A stretch of DNA of 30,013 nucleotides from HGM04593 sp045634085 (GTDB lineage Bacteria > Bacteroidota > Bacteroidia > Bacteroidales > Bacteroidaceae): positions 1 through 30,013 of the forward strand of contig JAZQZM010000094.1 in NCBI GenBank assembly GCA_045634085.1. The letters run 5' to 3'. Below, in pieces: positions 7,492-15,286 of the stretch. The notes below the pieces were generated by a model. That model made no database searches. It was given only the letters and a program-made list of their open reading frames with translations, and had not been told where the DNA came from. The number at the start of each line of letters is the position of its first letter. Position 1 is the first letter of the stretch. The translations under genes were made by a program, and so were the position numbers.

Positions 7492-9381
7492 TCAGTTAAG
7501 GTCTATCTCCAAAGGTTTTGCTATTGTCACCGACATCTTCTCAATCTTGATGTACTCGTTTGTGTTGAGTGCACCTGAACCCCTGCCGCTGAGCTTGAGA
7601 TCGATTGTATTGAGGTTGGCCAATTCATTGTTCTTCGCACTGAAAAGCACCTTGAAAGATGACTTTACAGGAGCTGCCACCTCATTGCCGTCCATGCCGT
7701 TACCGGCAGCGATGCTACCCTCGACAGAAACTGTGATGTTATGAAGCACCTTGCCATTTGAATCCTTGGCAACAACTACGGGTACAAAACCGGCCGGAAC
7801 GGTGTTGAGCACTTCGAAATCCATAGTCACGAGTTCCACATTCTTCACATAGTCGGTAACCTCAGACGGGTCATCACCCAGAACGTCCTCTATTGTTTCA
7901 GTATATGTAAGCGCAACCTCGTTGAACTCGAGAGGGATGTTCACCTCGTAGTCTCCCGATACACTCATACTGTTGCCAAGGTCTATGTGCACCAGTTCGT
8001 CAACCTGGTTCTTCGACCTCATCTCAAAACCGATGGTATGAGGCAGCTTCTTGAAGAGTGAGCTCAAGTCTGAAGCGACAGACACACAACCCTCCTTTGC
8101 ATCACCCCTGTTTGTAATGAAGAAACGGTTGGACGAGGACGGATGTATTTCGAACACAGCTGTTGCCTCGGCACCTTCAATGGCGTTGCCGTTCTCATCA
8201 TATCCTCTCATAACGACATCGGAAACGACTGACACGTCGGCTCCATTATTGACATTGACCACAAGTTGAGGATTTGCGAAATCGAGCACTGTACCTTCTT
8301 CATAAAGGAATTCCAGGTCATCGCCAAGGTCGAGGTCTACATCCTCTTCAATATCATCAATGTCAACATTGACTGTAGCTTCTACAGTCTTGATGTCAAA
8401 GTTGTCGATTGTAATTGAAGGTGCAAAAACAACATCTTCGAATGTACGGCATCCGCTGGCGATGTCACCGGCCTCAACCATTACTATATTCGACTTGACA
8501 GCACCGTTTATCTCCAGTTTGTCAACAAGTGAAAGGGAACCGTCTACTATATCATAACCATCCTTGAAGTCAAGGGCATTGATATAAAAATCCCAAGACA
8601 TTGTAAAAAGGTCTCTGTTTGCATTGGCATGTACAGCACCTTTAAGATAGAGTTTGTTGCCATCGACAGCTTCATTATCGACAAACTCAATGTATTCGGG
8701 AGCCTTTACATAGAAAAACTCCTCACCAAGACCCACTGTTGAAAGTTCAAGACTGTCAAGAAGCTCAAACAGAGCCTTGTCGGTCTCACACTTGACATCG
8801 ACCTGCAAATGCATTCTTACAGGCTCGTCAAACTCCACTCTGTAGAGTTTGTTCAACTCCTTTGGAAGACCGTCCCTGATGAAATCGAACTCGACATTAT
8901 TCTTGTCAATATGTTCATCAAGCGAAACGGCGACCTTGTGTGCGTTGAGTTCATCAATGAACTTCTGCTTGAGTTCCTCGGGCAACAGAGGGTTATTCCT
9001 TATTGCCTCCATGGCTTCGTCATAACTGTTATAAAGTTCCTTGAGATCCATATTGTAGCACTGCTCATCAATATAAGCATCGATGTGCAAGTCCTCTACC
9101 TTTTCAATGTCAAAATCGACAGCGTCAAAAGTACCATGTTTCTCAATGACATAGAAACCGTCATCCGAAACCGAGATGACATCACTCTCTGCCGGATCAA
9201 TCATCTCTGTCAACATTATCGCATCGGTTGAACCGAGTGGAATTGAGATTCCGTCACCCACAGCTACCGTCATGTCTATGTCCTTTGACAAGTCATACGC
9301 ATTGTCAACGCTACAAGAGACGAGTGTGCTGCCGGAAACAATCATAAAAGCCGTAGCGGCCTTTCTCAGCATGTGTTTCAT
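7492..9381 (-). CDS. Large Bacteroidales lipoprotein, unknown function
   Basis: The protein has 629 residues. It has a lipoprotein signal with lipobox LVSC (C23), followed by SVDNAYDLSKDIDMTVAVGD. The mature protein is acidic and rich in beta-type sequence, with several D/E-rich patches around 345-365. No enzyme motif is visible. Proteins beginning with this pattern are frequent in Bacteroidales next to DUF5723 genes; the pair here (gap 47 bases) suggests a joint surface role. The gene is preceded by a -7 element at 9453-9460 and an AT-rich leader. Lipidation and the pairing are visible; the function is not known. Confidence 0.8.
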   Translation of the reverse strand: MKHMLRKAATAFMIVSGSTLVSCSVDNAYDLSKDIDMTVAVGDGISIPLGSTDAIMLTEMIDPAESDVISVSDDGFYVIEKHGTFDAVDFDIEKVEDLHIDAYIDEQCYNMDLKELYNSYDEAMEAIRNNPLLPEELKQKFIDELNAHKVAVSLDEHIDKNNVEFDFIRDGLPKELNKLYRVEFDEPVRMHLQVDVKCETDKALFELLDSLELSTVGLGEEFFYVKAPEYIEFVDNEAVDGNKLYLKGAVHANANRDLFTMSWDFYINALDFKDGYDIVDGSLSLVDKLEINGAVKSNIVMVEAGDIASGCRTFEDVVFAPSITIDNFDIKTVEATVNVDIDDIEEDVDLDLGDDLEFLYEEGTVLDFANPQLVVNVNNGADVSVVSDVVMRGYDENGNAIEGAEATAVFEIHPSSSNRFFITNRGDAKEGCVSVASDLSSLFKKLPHTIGFEMRSKNQVDELVHIDLGNSMSVSGDYEVNIPLEFNEVALTYTETIEDVLGDDPSEVTDYVKNVELVTMDFEVLNTVPAGFVPVVVAKDSNGKVLHNITVSVEGSIAAGNGMDGNEVAAPVKSSFKVLFSAKNNELANLNTIDLKLSGRGSGALNTNEYIKIEKMSVTIAKPLEIDLN

Positions 9382-9452
9382 AGTAAATAAATATTGTGTT
9401 TATAAATTCTATCGGATTATGGTATGCAACAGAATTGCAAACATGTATATTG

Positions 9453-9460
9453 CAAAGATA
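9453..9460 (-). promoter_or_regulatory. Promoter -7 element for the lipoprotein operon
   Basis: Minus-strand TATCTTTG matches TAnnTTTG exactly, 71 bases before the lipoprotein start codon, implying a leader of about 60 bases. The -33 element is not clear. Confidence 0.55.
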
Positions 9461-9579
9461 TACATTTTTATTATTTTTCTCTTTTTTTAACAAATATTCT
9501 TCCGCATTTGACGATTTATTTTCACAGTATGCGCATCACTGTATGTGGGTTATATTTTCAAAAGAAATTTAACGGTTTC

Positions 9580-9612
9580 TTGAGTTATTTTTAATAAATT
9601 ATTGTACATTTG
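9580..9612 (+). promoter_or_regulatory. Promoter for threonine ammonia-lyase operon
   Basis: TTG at 9580-9582 and TACATTTG at 9605-9612 are 22 bases apart, which fits the Bacteroidetes TTTG/TAnnTTTG promoter. Transcription would start near 9619, leaving a leader of about 57 bases that includes a small ATGCAG/CTGCAT hairpin. Confidence 0.6.
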
Positions 9613-9675
9613 CACGAATGCAGCAAGAGTTCTGCATCGCTATTGACTTATAGTAAACATTACAAAGCAATCAAC

Positions 9676-10872
9676 ATGTTGACATTAGACAAAATCTACC
9701 ATGCATCGTATGTGCTCAAGGATGTCATTCGACGCACCGAGCTTGTTCCTGCTCCCAACGTAAACAAGAAAGGAACAATTTTCCTTAAACCGGAGAACCT
9801 CCAGTTGACCGGTTCGTTCAAGGTACGCGGTTCATACTACAAGATTTCTCAGCTCTCCGACGAGGAGAAGTCAAAGGGAGTTATCGCATGCTCGGCCGGC
9901 AACCATGCACAGGGTGTTGCTCTTGCAGCTACAAAGAACGGCATCAAGTCAATCATCTGTCTGCCCGACTGCGCCCCCATCTCCAAGGTTGAGGCGACTA
10001 AGGGATATGGTGCTGAGATCTGCCTCGTACCCGGTGTATACGATGATGCTTACAAACGCGCAATCGAGTTGCGCGACGAGATGGGCTACACCTTCATCCA
10101 CCCGTTTGATGACGAGGACGTGATTGCTGGACAGGGAACTATCGGTCTTGAGCTCATTGACCAGATGAAGGACGTGGATGTTGTCATTGTACCTATTGGC
10201 GGTGGTGGCCTCATCTCGGGTGTTGCCTTTGCCATCAAGTCACTCAACCCTAATGTCAAGGTTTATGGTGTACAGGCAGCCGGTGCTCCAAGTATGAAGA
10301 ACTCTGTCGAGCACAAGAAGATTGAACGTCTTGATTCTGTCTCTACTATTGCCGACGGTATCGCAGTAAAGCAGCCGGGAGAAAACACTTTCGACATCTG
10401 CAGCAAATATGTTGACGGCATTGTAACAGTCACAGACGACGAGGTGTCATCGGCTATACTCTCTTTGCTTGAGAACCAGAAACTAATCACCGAAGGTGCA
10501 GGTGCAGTAGCTGTAGCTGCGGCAATGTTCGACAAGGTTCCCGTTGAGGGCAAGAAGGTGGTATGTGTGGTTTCAGGAGGCAACATCGACGTGAACTTCC
10601 TCGACCGCGTCATCAAGCGAGGACTGCTCACATCGGGCCGTACTGTACTTCTCAAGATAGAGCTTCTTGACAAGCCGGGTCAGTTCGTGCAGATTTCAAG
10701 CATCATTGCCGAGCAGGGTGCAAACATCATCGGTGTACACCACGAACGCACCAATGCCAACACCGACATCAACGGATGCTTCATCCGCATCAATCTTGAA
10801 ACACGTAACTTTGAACAGATTGAACGCATCAAGAAAGCGATTAAGGATGCCGGCTTTAAAATGTGGGATTAA
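9676..10872 (+). CDS. ilvA: Threonine ammonia-lyase (medium form with ACT domain)
   Basis: The protein has 398 residues, starting at MLTLDKIYHA. A longer in-frame extension exists but would begin inside the promoter, so the ATG at 9676 is preferred. PLP enzyme of fold type II: catalytic lysine K49 in LTGSFKVRGS, substrate loop SAGNHAQG (73-80), and PLP-phosphate loop GGGGL (175-179). A single ACT domain covers about 323-398, as in the medium-length form (TdcB-like catalytic part with one ACT domain). It deaminates threonine (and serine) to 2-oxobutanoate, the first step toward isoleucine, through a reactive enamine intermediate. The next gene, 32 bases away, encodes RidA, which removes that enamine. 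Whether the enzyme is biosynthetic or catabolic cannot be told from sequence. Confidence 0.95.
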   Translation: MLTLDKIYHASYVLKDVIRRTELVPAPNVNKKGTIFLKPENLQLTGSFKVRGSYYKISQLSDEEKSKGVIACSAGNHAQGVALAATKNGIKSIICLPDCAPISKVEATKGYGAEICLVPGVYDDAYKRAIELRDEMGYTFIHPFDDEDVIAGQGTIGLELIDQMKDVDVVIVPIGGGGLISGVAFAIKSLNPNVKVYGVQAAGAPSMKNSVEHKKIERLDSVSTIADGIAVKQPGENTFDICSKYVDGIVTVTDDEVSSAILSLLENQKLITEGAGAVAVAAAMFDKVPVEGKKVVCVVSGGNIDVNFLDRVIKRGLLTSGRTVLLKIELLDKPGQFVQISSIIAEQGANIIGVHHERTNANTDINGCFIRINLETRNFEQIERIKKAIKDAGFKMWD

Positions 10873-10904
10873 GAATTTATAAATCATAATAAAAACAATT
10901 GACC

Positions 10905-11282
10905 ATGCTTAAGAAAGTTTATACAAGCAATGCCCCTGAGGCTATCGGCCCATACTCACAGGCCATCATCTGCGGTAACATGTTGTTCACATCGGGCCAG
11001 ATACCCATCAACCCTGCAACTGGTGAGGTTGAGGCTGAAGGCATCACTGACCAGGCAACACAGGTAATGAAGAACCTTTCGGCTGTACTCGCCGAGGCCG
11101 GCACATCTTTCGACAATGTAGTAAAGACAACATGCTTCCTCAGCGACATGGCCGACTTTGCAGCGTTCAACGCAGTGTATGCAGAGTACTTCACAAGCAA
11201 GCCTGCACGTTCATGCGTTGCTGTGAAGACATTGCCAAAGAATGTACTTGTTGAGGTTGAGGTTATTGCCGAAATCGGATAA
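10905..11282 (+). CDS. ridA: RidA family enamine/imine deaminase
   Basis: The protein has 125 residues. It shows the family pattern: APEAIGPYSQA near the N-terminus, FTSGQIPINPATG (28-40), and R102 in the PARSCVAV strand, equivalent to the catalytic arginine of RidA. It hydrolyses 2-aminoacrylate and related enamines released by PLP enzymes such as threonine/serine dehydratase, protecting other PLP enzymes. It is in one operon with threonine ammonia-lyase, its main source of substrate. The start ATG at 10905 is preferred over a TTG two codons upstream. Confidence 0.95.
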   Translation: MLKKVYTSNAPEAIGPYSQAIICGNMLFTSGQIPINPATGEVEAEGITDQATQVMKNLSAVLAEAGTSFDNVVKTTCFLSDMADFAAFNAVYAEYFTSKPARSCVAVKTLPKNVLVEVEVIAEIG

Positions 11283-11312
11283 CAGATTCAACTGACAGTA
11301 TTACAGAACAGC

Positions 11313-11337
11313 AGAGGGCGGCATGGTGTCGCCCTCT
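11313..11337 (+). terminator. Terminator after ridA
   Basis: An 8-bp stem (AGAGGGCG with CGCCCTCT) with a 9-base loop lies 30 bases after the ridA stop, followed by a moderately T-rich stretch. Confidence 0.65.
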
Positions 11338-11479
11338 CTCTTATCTGTACAGTGCCGTATCACATCCGGCAGCCGACATCAAACCGCACCATACTCCGAC
11401 AAAAGAGCTACATTGCTGCACCCGAAAAAGAAATTGGAGATTTTAATCGTAAAAAAGCTAGAAATTAACCGACGTTTTC

Positions 11480-11510
11480 TTTGCCATTCCAAAAAAAAAG
11501 AGTAATTTTG
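11480..11510 (+). promoter_or_regulatory. Promoter for rpmH
   Basis: TTTG at 11480-11483 and TAATTTTG at 11503-11510 are separated by 19 bases. Both elements match the Bacteroidetes primary-sigma consensus, and the spacer is an A-rich tract. The rpmH start codon lies 56 bases downstream. Confidence 0.85.
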
Positions 11511-11566
11511 CGAGCTGAATGACCTAAAGTACTTTTGAACAGAAAAACATATAAAAATATAAGACA

Positions 11567-11728
11567 ATGAAAAGAACATTCCAACCCTCTAACAGAAAGA
11601 GAAAGAACAAGCACGGTTTCCGTGAGAGAATGGCCACAAAGAACGGCCGTCGCGTATTGGCAGCACGTCGCGCAAAGGGTCGCGCAAAGTTGACAGTTTC
11701 TGACGAATACAACGGAAAGAAGAAGTAA
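11567..11728 (+). CDS. rpmH: 50S ribosomal protein L34
   Basis: The protein has 53 residues, starting MKRTFQPSNRKRKNKHGF and continuing with the RMATKNGRRVLAARR core, the invariant L34 signature. The C-terminal tail (LTVSDEYNGKKK) is slightly longer than in E. coli, as usual in Bacteroidetes. It is a component of the large ribosomal subunit. It stands alone between its own strong promoter and a strong terminator; the rnpA, oriC or dnaA genes often nearby in other phyla are absent here. Confidence 0.98.
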   Translation: MKRTFQPSNRKRKNKHGFRERMATKNGRRVLAARRAKGRAKLTVSDEYNGKKK

Positions 11729-11741
11729 TTGCCTAAAAAGC

Positions 11742-11781
11742 AAATAAATATAGCCGGGTTTTCACTCGGCTATATTTATTT
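11742..11781 (+). terminator. Terminator of rpmH
   Basis: A perfect 15-bp inverted repeat (AAATAAATATAGCCG, 11742-11756, with 11767-11781) has a 10-base loop and a T-rich right arm, 14 bases after rpmH. Confidence 0.85.
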
Positions 11782-11786
11782 TATAA

Positions 11787-11814
11787 GGGATGCAGACCTT
11801 GAGGTCAGCATCCC
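11787..11814 (-). terminator. Terminator of the amidase-like gene
   Basis: GGGATGC and GACC pair with GGTC and GCATCCC around a TTGA loop with one A-A mismatch (11787-11798 with 11803-11814). The structure is 30 bases past the stop of the minus-strand 978-residue protein gene. With the neighbouring hairpin it insulates two convergent genes. Confidence 0.75.
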
Positions 11815-11843
11815 TTTATCATTCATTACAAAAAGTCTCGGAT

Positions 11844-14780
11844 TTATTTAAGCAGGAAACGCATCACCGCACCCATAAGCTCAGTGCGGGCACGTTCACC
11901 CACTACAGCCTCAAACGGGAAACTGGTAGATAGTACACGATATTTACCGGCATAAGCGACACCCGCACTCGCCCTATTACCGTCAAAGATAAAGGAAACG
12001 AATGCATTGTCAATGGGCACAAGAATATCCGGCGACACCACTGCGTAGCAATCCTCATTCACGACACGCGGAATGCGGAAGATTGAGCCGCCGGTTCCGC
12101 TGATACCGGTTTCGGAGATATCGGTTACCGAACCACCGAAATCACAACGCAGCACCTCGCGTATGAAGAGCCTGTCGGCAGCGGTCTTGACCATATCACT
12201 TGCCAGATATGCTCCACTGACAAACAGACAGCCACCTGCATCGCAGTAACTCCTTATCTTCTCCTGCAATTCAGCAGGGAATGTCTTGTAAGGTCTGTTA
12301 TAACCAAGGTACGAGCCCTTACCGCCCTGCTTCTCTGCGCCAAGTATAAGGTCTACGACCTTGAAGTCATTCATATCCACCACTCCACTCATGACAGCCT
12401 CGCTACCACAAGAGAGAAAAGAGACATCATTGGCCGCCAGTGCCTTTCCATGTTTATATGGATAGTCAAACGAATTGCCAGCATGAAGCATCCCCTCGAA
12501 CCTGTCATCACTGAGCCCGAGACCGTCCTCATAACCGATACCAGCACGGGAATAATCGAGCTGTACGCCACAGTACTCAGGAGTACACATGTACGGCACA
12601 CCCGGGTCACACTCCATATCAAAACCTGCCAGATTTGGCGTAGATGTAGTTGATGGACCACTCAAGCGATGGAATCCATTCACAACAAGCACACGCCCTT
12701 TCTCTTTCTTTGCAAGATAGAGTGAAAGAGTTTCCGACGGCAGACTCTCACCGCCATCATTAAGCGCAGTTACCTTGAAGCTGTAGATTACACCCTTCTC
12801 GACCTTCAGGCTAACGCTGTTGCGTTCCACCACAACTCCGTTGTCAAAGCCTCCGTCACCCATCCTCGTATATACCACATATTTCTCAGGTGTAGCCGTC
12901 GGCTCCAGAGGATCGGCCACCGGACGCCATTTCAATGTCACCCTCTCGTCTTTATCCGACATTGACATTGAGAAATGACTCACAGGCAACGGTTGAACCA
13001 CATAATCCTGTCCATGCACATAACACAGATGCTTGAGTATCGACTTATACACGGCACGCGCAAGAGTAAACTTATAATCGGGGTTGTGGGCATATACCAT
13101 GTCGGAAAAGTTCTGATGCGAGAAAGCCTCAAAAATAACCGACGGGATATACGGGACACGAGTCTCGCCATAATTGCGGTCAAGTATTCCACGCACAGGC
13201 CAACGCACTCCGTAACGCGCAGTAATTTCATCCTGGACATTGTTGAGCAGGAACGATATGGCATCACGCGACATCATGCGTGAACGGCCACTCTCAAGTG
13301 TGTCGCCATTGAAACGGGTTGTGGCAATGCCTAAAGAACCTATCAGGCTGTCGTTCTCATTAAAACCGGCATCGGAGTGGAAACCGAATGAGAGTTCAAG
13401 AGGAACGCGCAATCCTGCAGTATCGGGATTATACACTGAACCACCCGAGAGGTAGTTTACTGCATGTCCGCGGCAGAGGATATCATCGCGATAGTCATTC
13501 TCACCGGAATATGCCGAATAGACCTCATAGGGGAAACCGCTTATCTGCAGATTATAACGTGCTGCCTCAAGATAACGGGGCATGCCGCTTGTCTGTTCCT
13601 GGGGACCACGTGCTACACAGCCCATACCGCCGCCAAAACGTACAGCATCGGCACTTACAATACCGGTATTGGAACTTTCGTTGCTGAGAATGACTTTCTG
13701 CTCCATTCCTGTATCCTTCTTGAAATGGAATGTTCCAAGATACACCCATGTACCTCCGCCCATAGTCTGGTTGACCCGGAATTCTGTGGTACCACCGCTA
13801 TGAACAACCTTGTACAAAGCATCGGGCACTGAGTTTTCAAAAGAGGCATAAGACACATACACGGCATAATAACCATCCTTGGGTATCTCGGGGCACCATT
13901 CCGCCTCGGCACGGTTCTTCTTGTCGGGAGAGGATGTCACATACCTCGATGTACCCGTTGCAAATGGGTTATCCTTATCCCGATACACCTTGAGCCCATT
14001 GGAATACCCTTGATTGAACTCTCGCCATTTGAAGTTACGGGCATCGGACTCGGCATAGACCGAACCACCATCGTTGCAATCATTGTCAACAATGACACAG
14101 TCGGGTTGCCAATCCCTTTCACGTGGAGTGTACACCAAAGCACCGGCATTCTCCAGCATGGGCATTAGCAGCGGGACAACAAAAGACTGAGTGAGCAAGT
14201 CCTCGGTTGTACAGAACAGCGACGGGCGCTGCCACTGCCATCTTGCCTTGTCGGCTGAATAGACACGCCCATGGCTCTGCCACAGCGCAATATGCCTTCC
14301 GGAAAGTCCTGCCGACAACTTATAAGGACGTGACACATTCTGCACCCATGGGGCGCCTTTGTAATCAACATTGCCCCACATCCTGCTACGGTCAATCTTC
14401 TTTTCCTTATATATATTAGGGATGCGTTCGTCTATCGTCCTGTTGTCGTAGACAACCTCAATCTTGTACTTGCGGTATTTAGATGGAAGGAGTTTGCGTA
14501 TGTCGCGATATATACCATCCACCACATCGGGAGTGAACGCCTGGCCGGCAAAGGCCTCATTGCAATATATGGTTATCTTCCTGGCCTTGCTGTTGACGAC
14601 AATCCTGTTGCGGCGCTTGTCAAGACCGGAATATTTGAGTGCACTCCTCGGAGATTTGAAATTCTTGAAATACTCAGATATAGAACGTTCAACGGTTTTA
14701 TCGACACCCTGCGCCGACAAAACCGTTACACAAAGAAAGCTGGCAGCCAATGCTGCCAGCAACTTACGCATAACCGACAT
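11844..14780 (-). CDS. Secreted amidase_3-like protein with golvesin-type insert (often called xanthan lyase)
   Basis: The protein has 978 residues. The signal peptide covers about 1-23 (...LCVTVLSAQ). An N-acetylmuramoyl-L-alanine amidase_3-like core appears split: first part with H170 (LWQSHGRVY) and E193, second part with H468 (GFHSDAG) and the catalytic-type E551 (PSVIFEAFSHQN). Between them (about 235-385) is a golvesin C-terminal-like/xanthan-lyase-associated beta domain with YYAVYVSY and GTWVYLGTFHF strands. A fibronectin type III-like domain (about 605-690) and a C-terminal region of GATase/ThuA-like appearance follow. This suggests peptidoglycan or glycan hydrolysis outside the cytoplasm; the name xanthan lyase is probably only transferred annotation. 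The ATG overlaps the stop of the upstream gene as TAATG, so translation is coupled. An ATG three codons later is an alternative start. Confidence 0.85.
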   Translation of the reverse strand: MSVMRKLLAALAASFLCVTVLSAQGVDKTVERSISEYFKNFKSPRSALKYSGLDKRRNRIVVNSKARKITIYCNEAFAGQAFTPDVVDGIYRDIRKLLPSKYRKYKIEVVYDNRTIDERIPNIYKEKKIDRSRMWGNVDYKGAPWVQNVSRPYKLSAGLSGRHIALWQSHGRVYSADKARWQWQRPSLFCTTEDLLTQSFVVPLLMPMLENAGALVYTPRERDWQPDCVIVDNDCNDGGSVYAESDARNFKWREFNQGYSNGLKVYRDKDNPFATGTSRYVTSSPDKKNRAEAEWCPEIPKDGYYAVYVSYASFENSVPDALYKVVHSGGTTEFRVNQTMGGGTWVYLGTFHFKKDTGMEQKVILSNESSNTGIVSADAVRFGGGMGCVARGPQEQTSGMPRYLEAARYNLQISGFPYEVYSAYSGENDYRDDILCRGHAVNYLSGGSVYNPDTAGLRVPLELSFGFHSDAGFNENDSLIGSLGIATTRFNGDTLESGRSRMMSRDAISFLLNNVQDEITARYGVRWPVRGILDRNYGETRVPYIPSVIFEAFSHQNFSDMVYAHNPDYKFTLARAVYKSILKHLCYVHGQDYVVQPLPVSHFSMSMSDKDERVTLKWRPVADPLEPTATPEKYVVYTRMGDGGFDNGVVVERNSVSLKVEKGVIYSFKVTALNDGGESLPSETLSLYLAKKEKGRVLVVNGFHRLSGPSTTSTPNLAGFDMECDPGVPYMCTPEYCGVQLDYSRAGIGYEDGLGLSDDRFEGMLHAGNSFDYPYKHGKALAANDVSFLSCGSEAVMSGVVDMNDFKVVDLILGAEKQGGKGSYLGYNRPYKTFPAELQEKIRSYCDAGGCLFVSGAYLASDMVKTAADRLFIREVLRCDFGGSVTDISETGISGTGGSIFRIPRVVNEDCYAVVSPDILVPIDNAFVSFIFDGNRASAGVAYAGKYRVLSTSFPFEAVVGERARTELMGAVMRFLLK

Positions 14781-15049
14781 TATGCAAGTTCCTTTATTTC
14801 GTCAAGAATAGCCTTGGCCTCAGCATTGAACGAATCACAAAGAGTATTGAAATACTTCTTTGCAGGCATTCCCGGCTGAACATGGTTCACGCGAGCTACA
14901 TACTCCTTGCTAAGGTTGAATATCTTGTTGAAAACAGCTACCCACGCTTCTGTTTCGCCCTTTGAATCATATGAAACGATGAAAGCCTCGGTTGCAAGTT
15001 CATCTGCAATAAAAGCAATGACCTTCTTCAAATCTCTTCTGCTTGCCAT
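14780..15049 (-). CDS. Small conserved Bacteroidales protein
   Basis: The protein has 89 residues (MASRRDLKKVIAFIADELAT...), predicted all-helical, with the phrase ARVNHVQPGMPAKKYFNTL in the middle. Similar short proteins of unknown function occur across Bacteroidales. No signal peptide or known domain is visible. Its stop codon overlaps the start of the large amidase-like gene by one base (TAATG). An upstream in-frame start at 15100 would add a cysteine-rich stretch and is less likely. Confidence 0.75.
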   Translation of the reverse strand: MASRRDLKKVIAFIADELATEAFIVSYDSKGETEAWVAVFNKIFNLSKEYVARVNHVQPGMPAKKYFNTLCDSFNAEAKAILDEIKELA

Positions 15050-15118
15050 AATCTTTTGTTTTAAATGAAATAAAATAGAAAAACAGTAACAAGGCACCAA
15101 TGCGCCATGTTGCTTTTG

Positions 15119-15149
15119 TAAAGATACTCTTTAATTATGAAACGGACAA
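15119..15149 (-). promoter_or_regulatory. Promoter for the small protein-amidase operon
   Basis: On the minus strand, TATCTTTA (one mismatch to TAnnTTTG, plus-strand 15119-15126) is preceded by TTG with a 20-base spacer. It lies about 70 bases before the ATG at 15049. Confidence 0.45.
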
Positions 15150-15216
15150 TAGCAGACACACAAAAAGAAATTATTTTATACCATTGCCAATAAAAAAGCA
15201 CAAAGCACTTTTTAAA

Positions 15217-15239
15217 TTCGCAAAAAAAAGCGAAATTTG
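15217..15239 (+). promoter_or_regulatory. Inverted repeat at possible pfp promoter
   Basis: TTCGC and GCGAA flank a run of eight A (15217-15234) and overlap GAAATTTG (15232-15239), a one-mismatch -7 element. The layout could be an operator over the promoter. The -33 element is weak. Confidence 0.3.
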
Positions 15240-15286
15240 CCAATAAAACCATTTTTGGACATTATTTACTTATTCAAAAAACAGAT

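Noticed and set aside
9610..9675. N-terminal extension of threonine ammonia-lyase from a TTG
   Set aside because: The TTG is part of the -7 promoter element; the family start fits the ATG at 9676.
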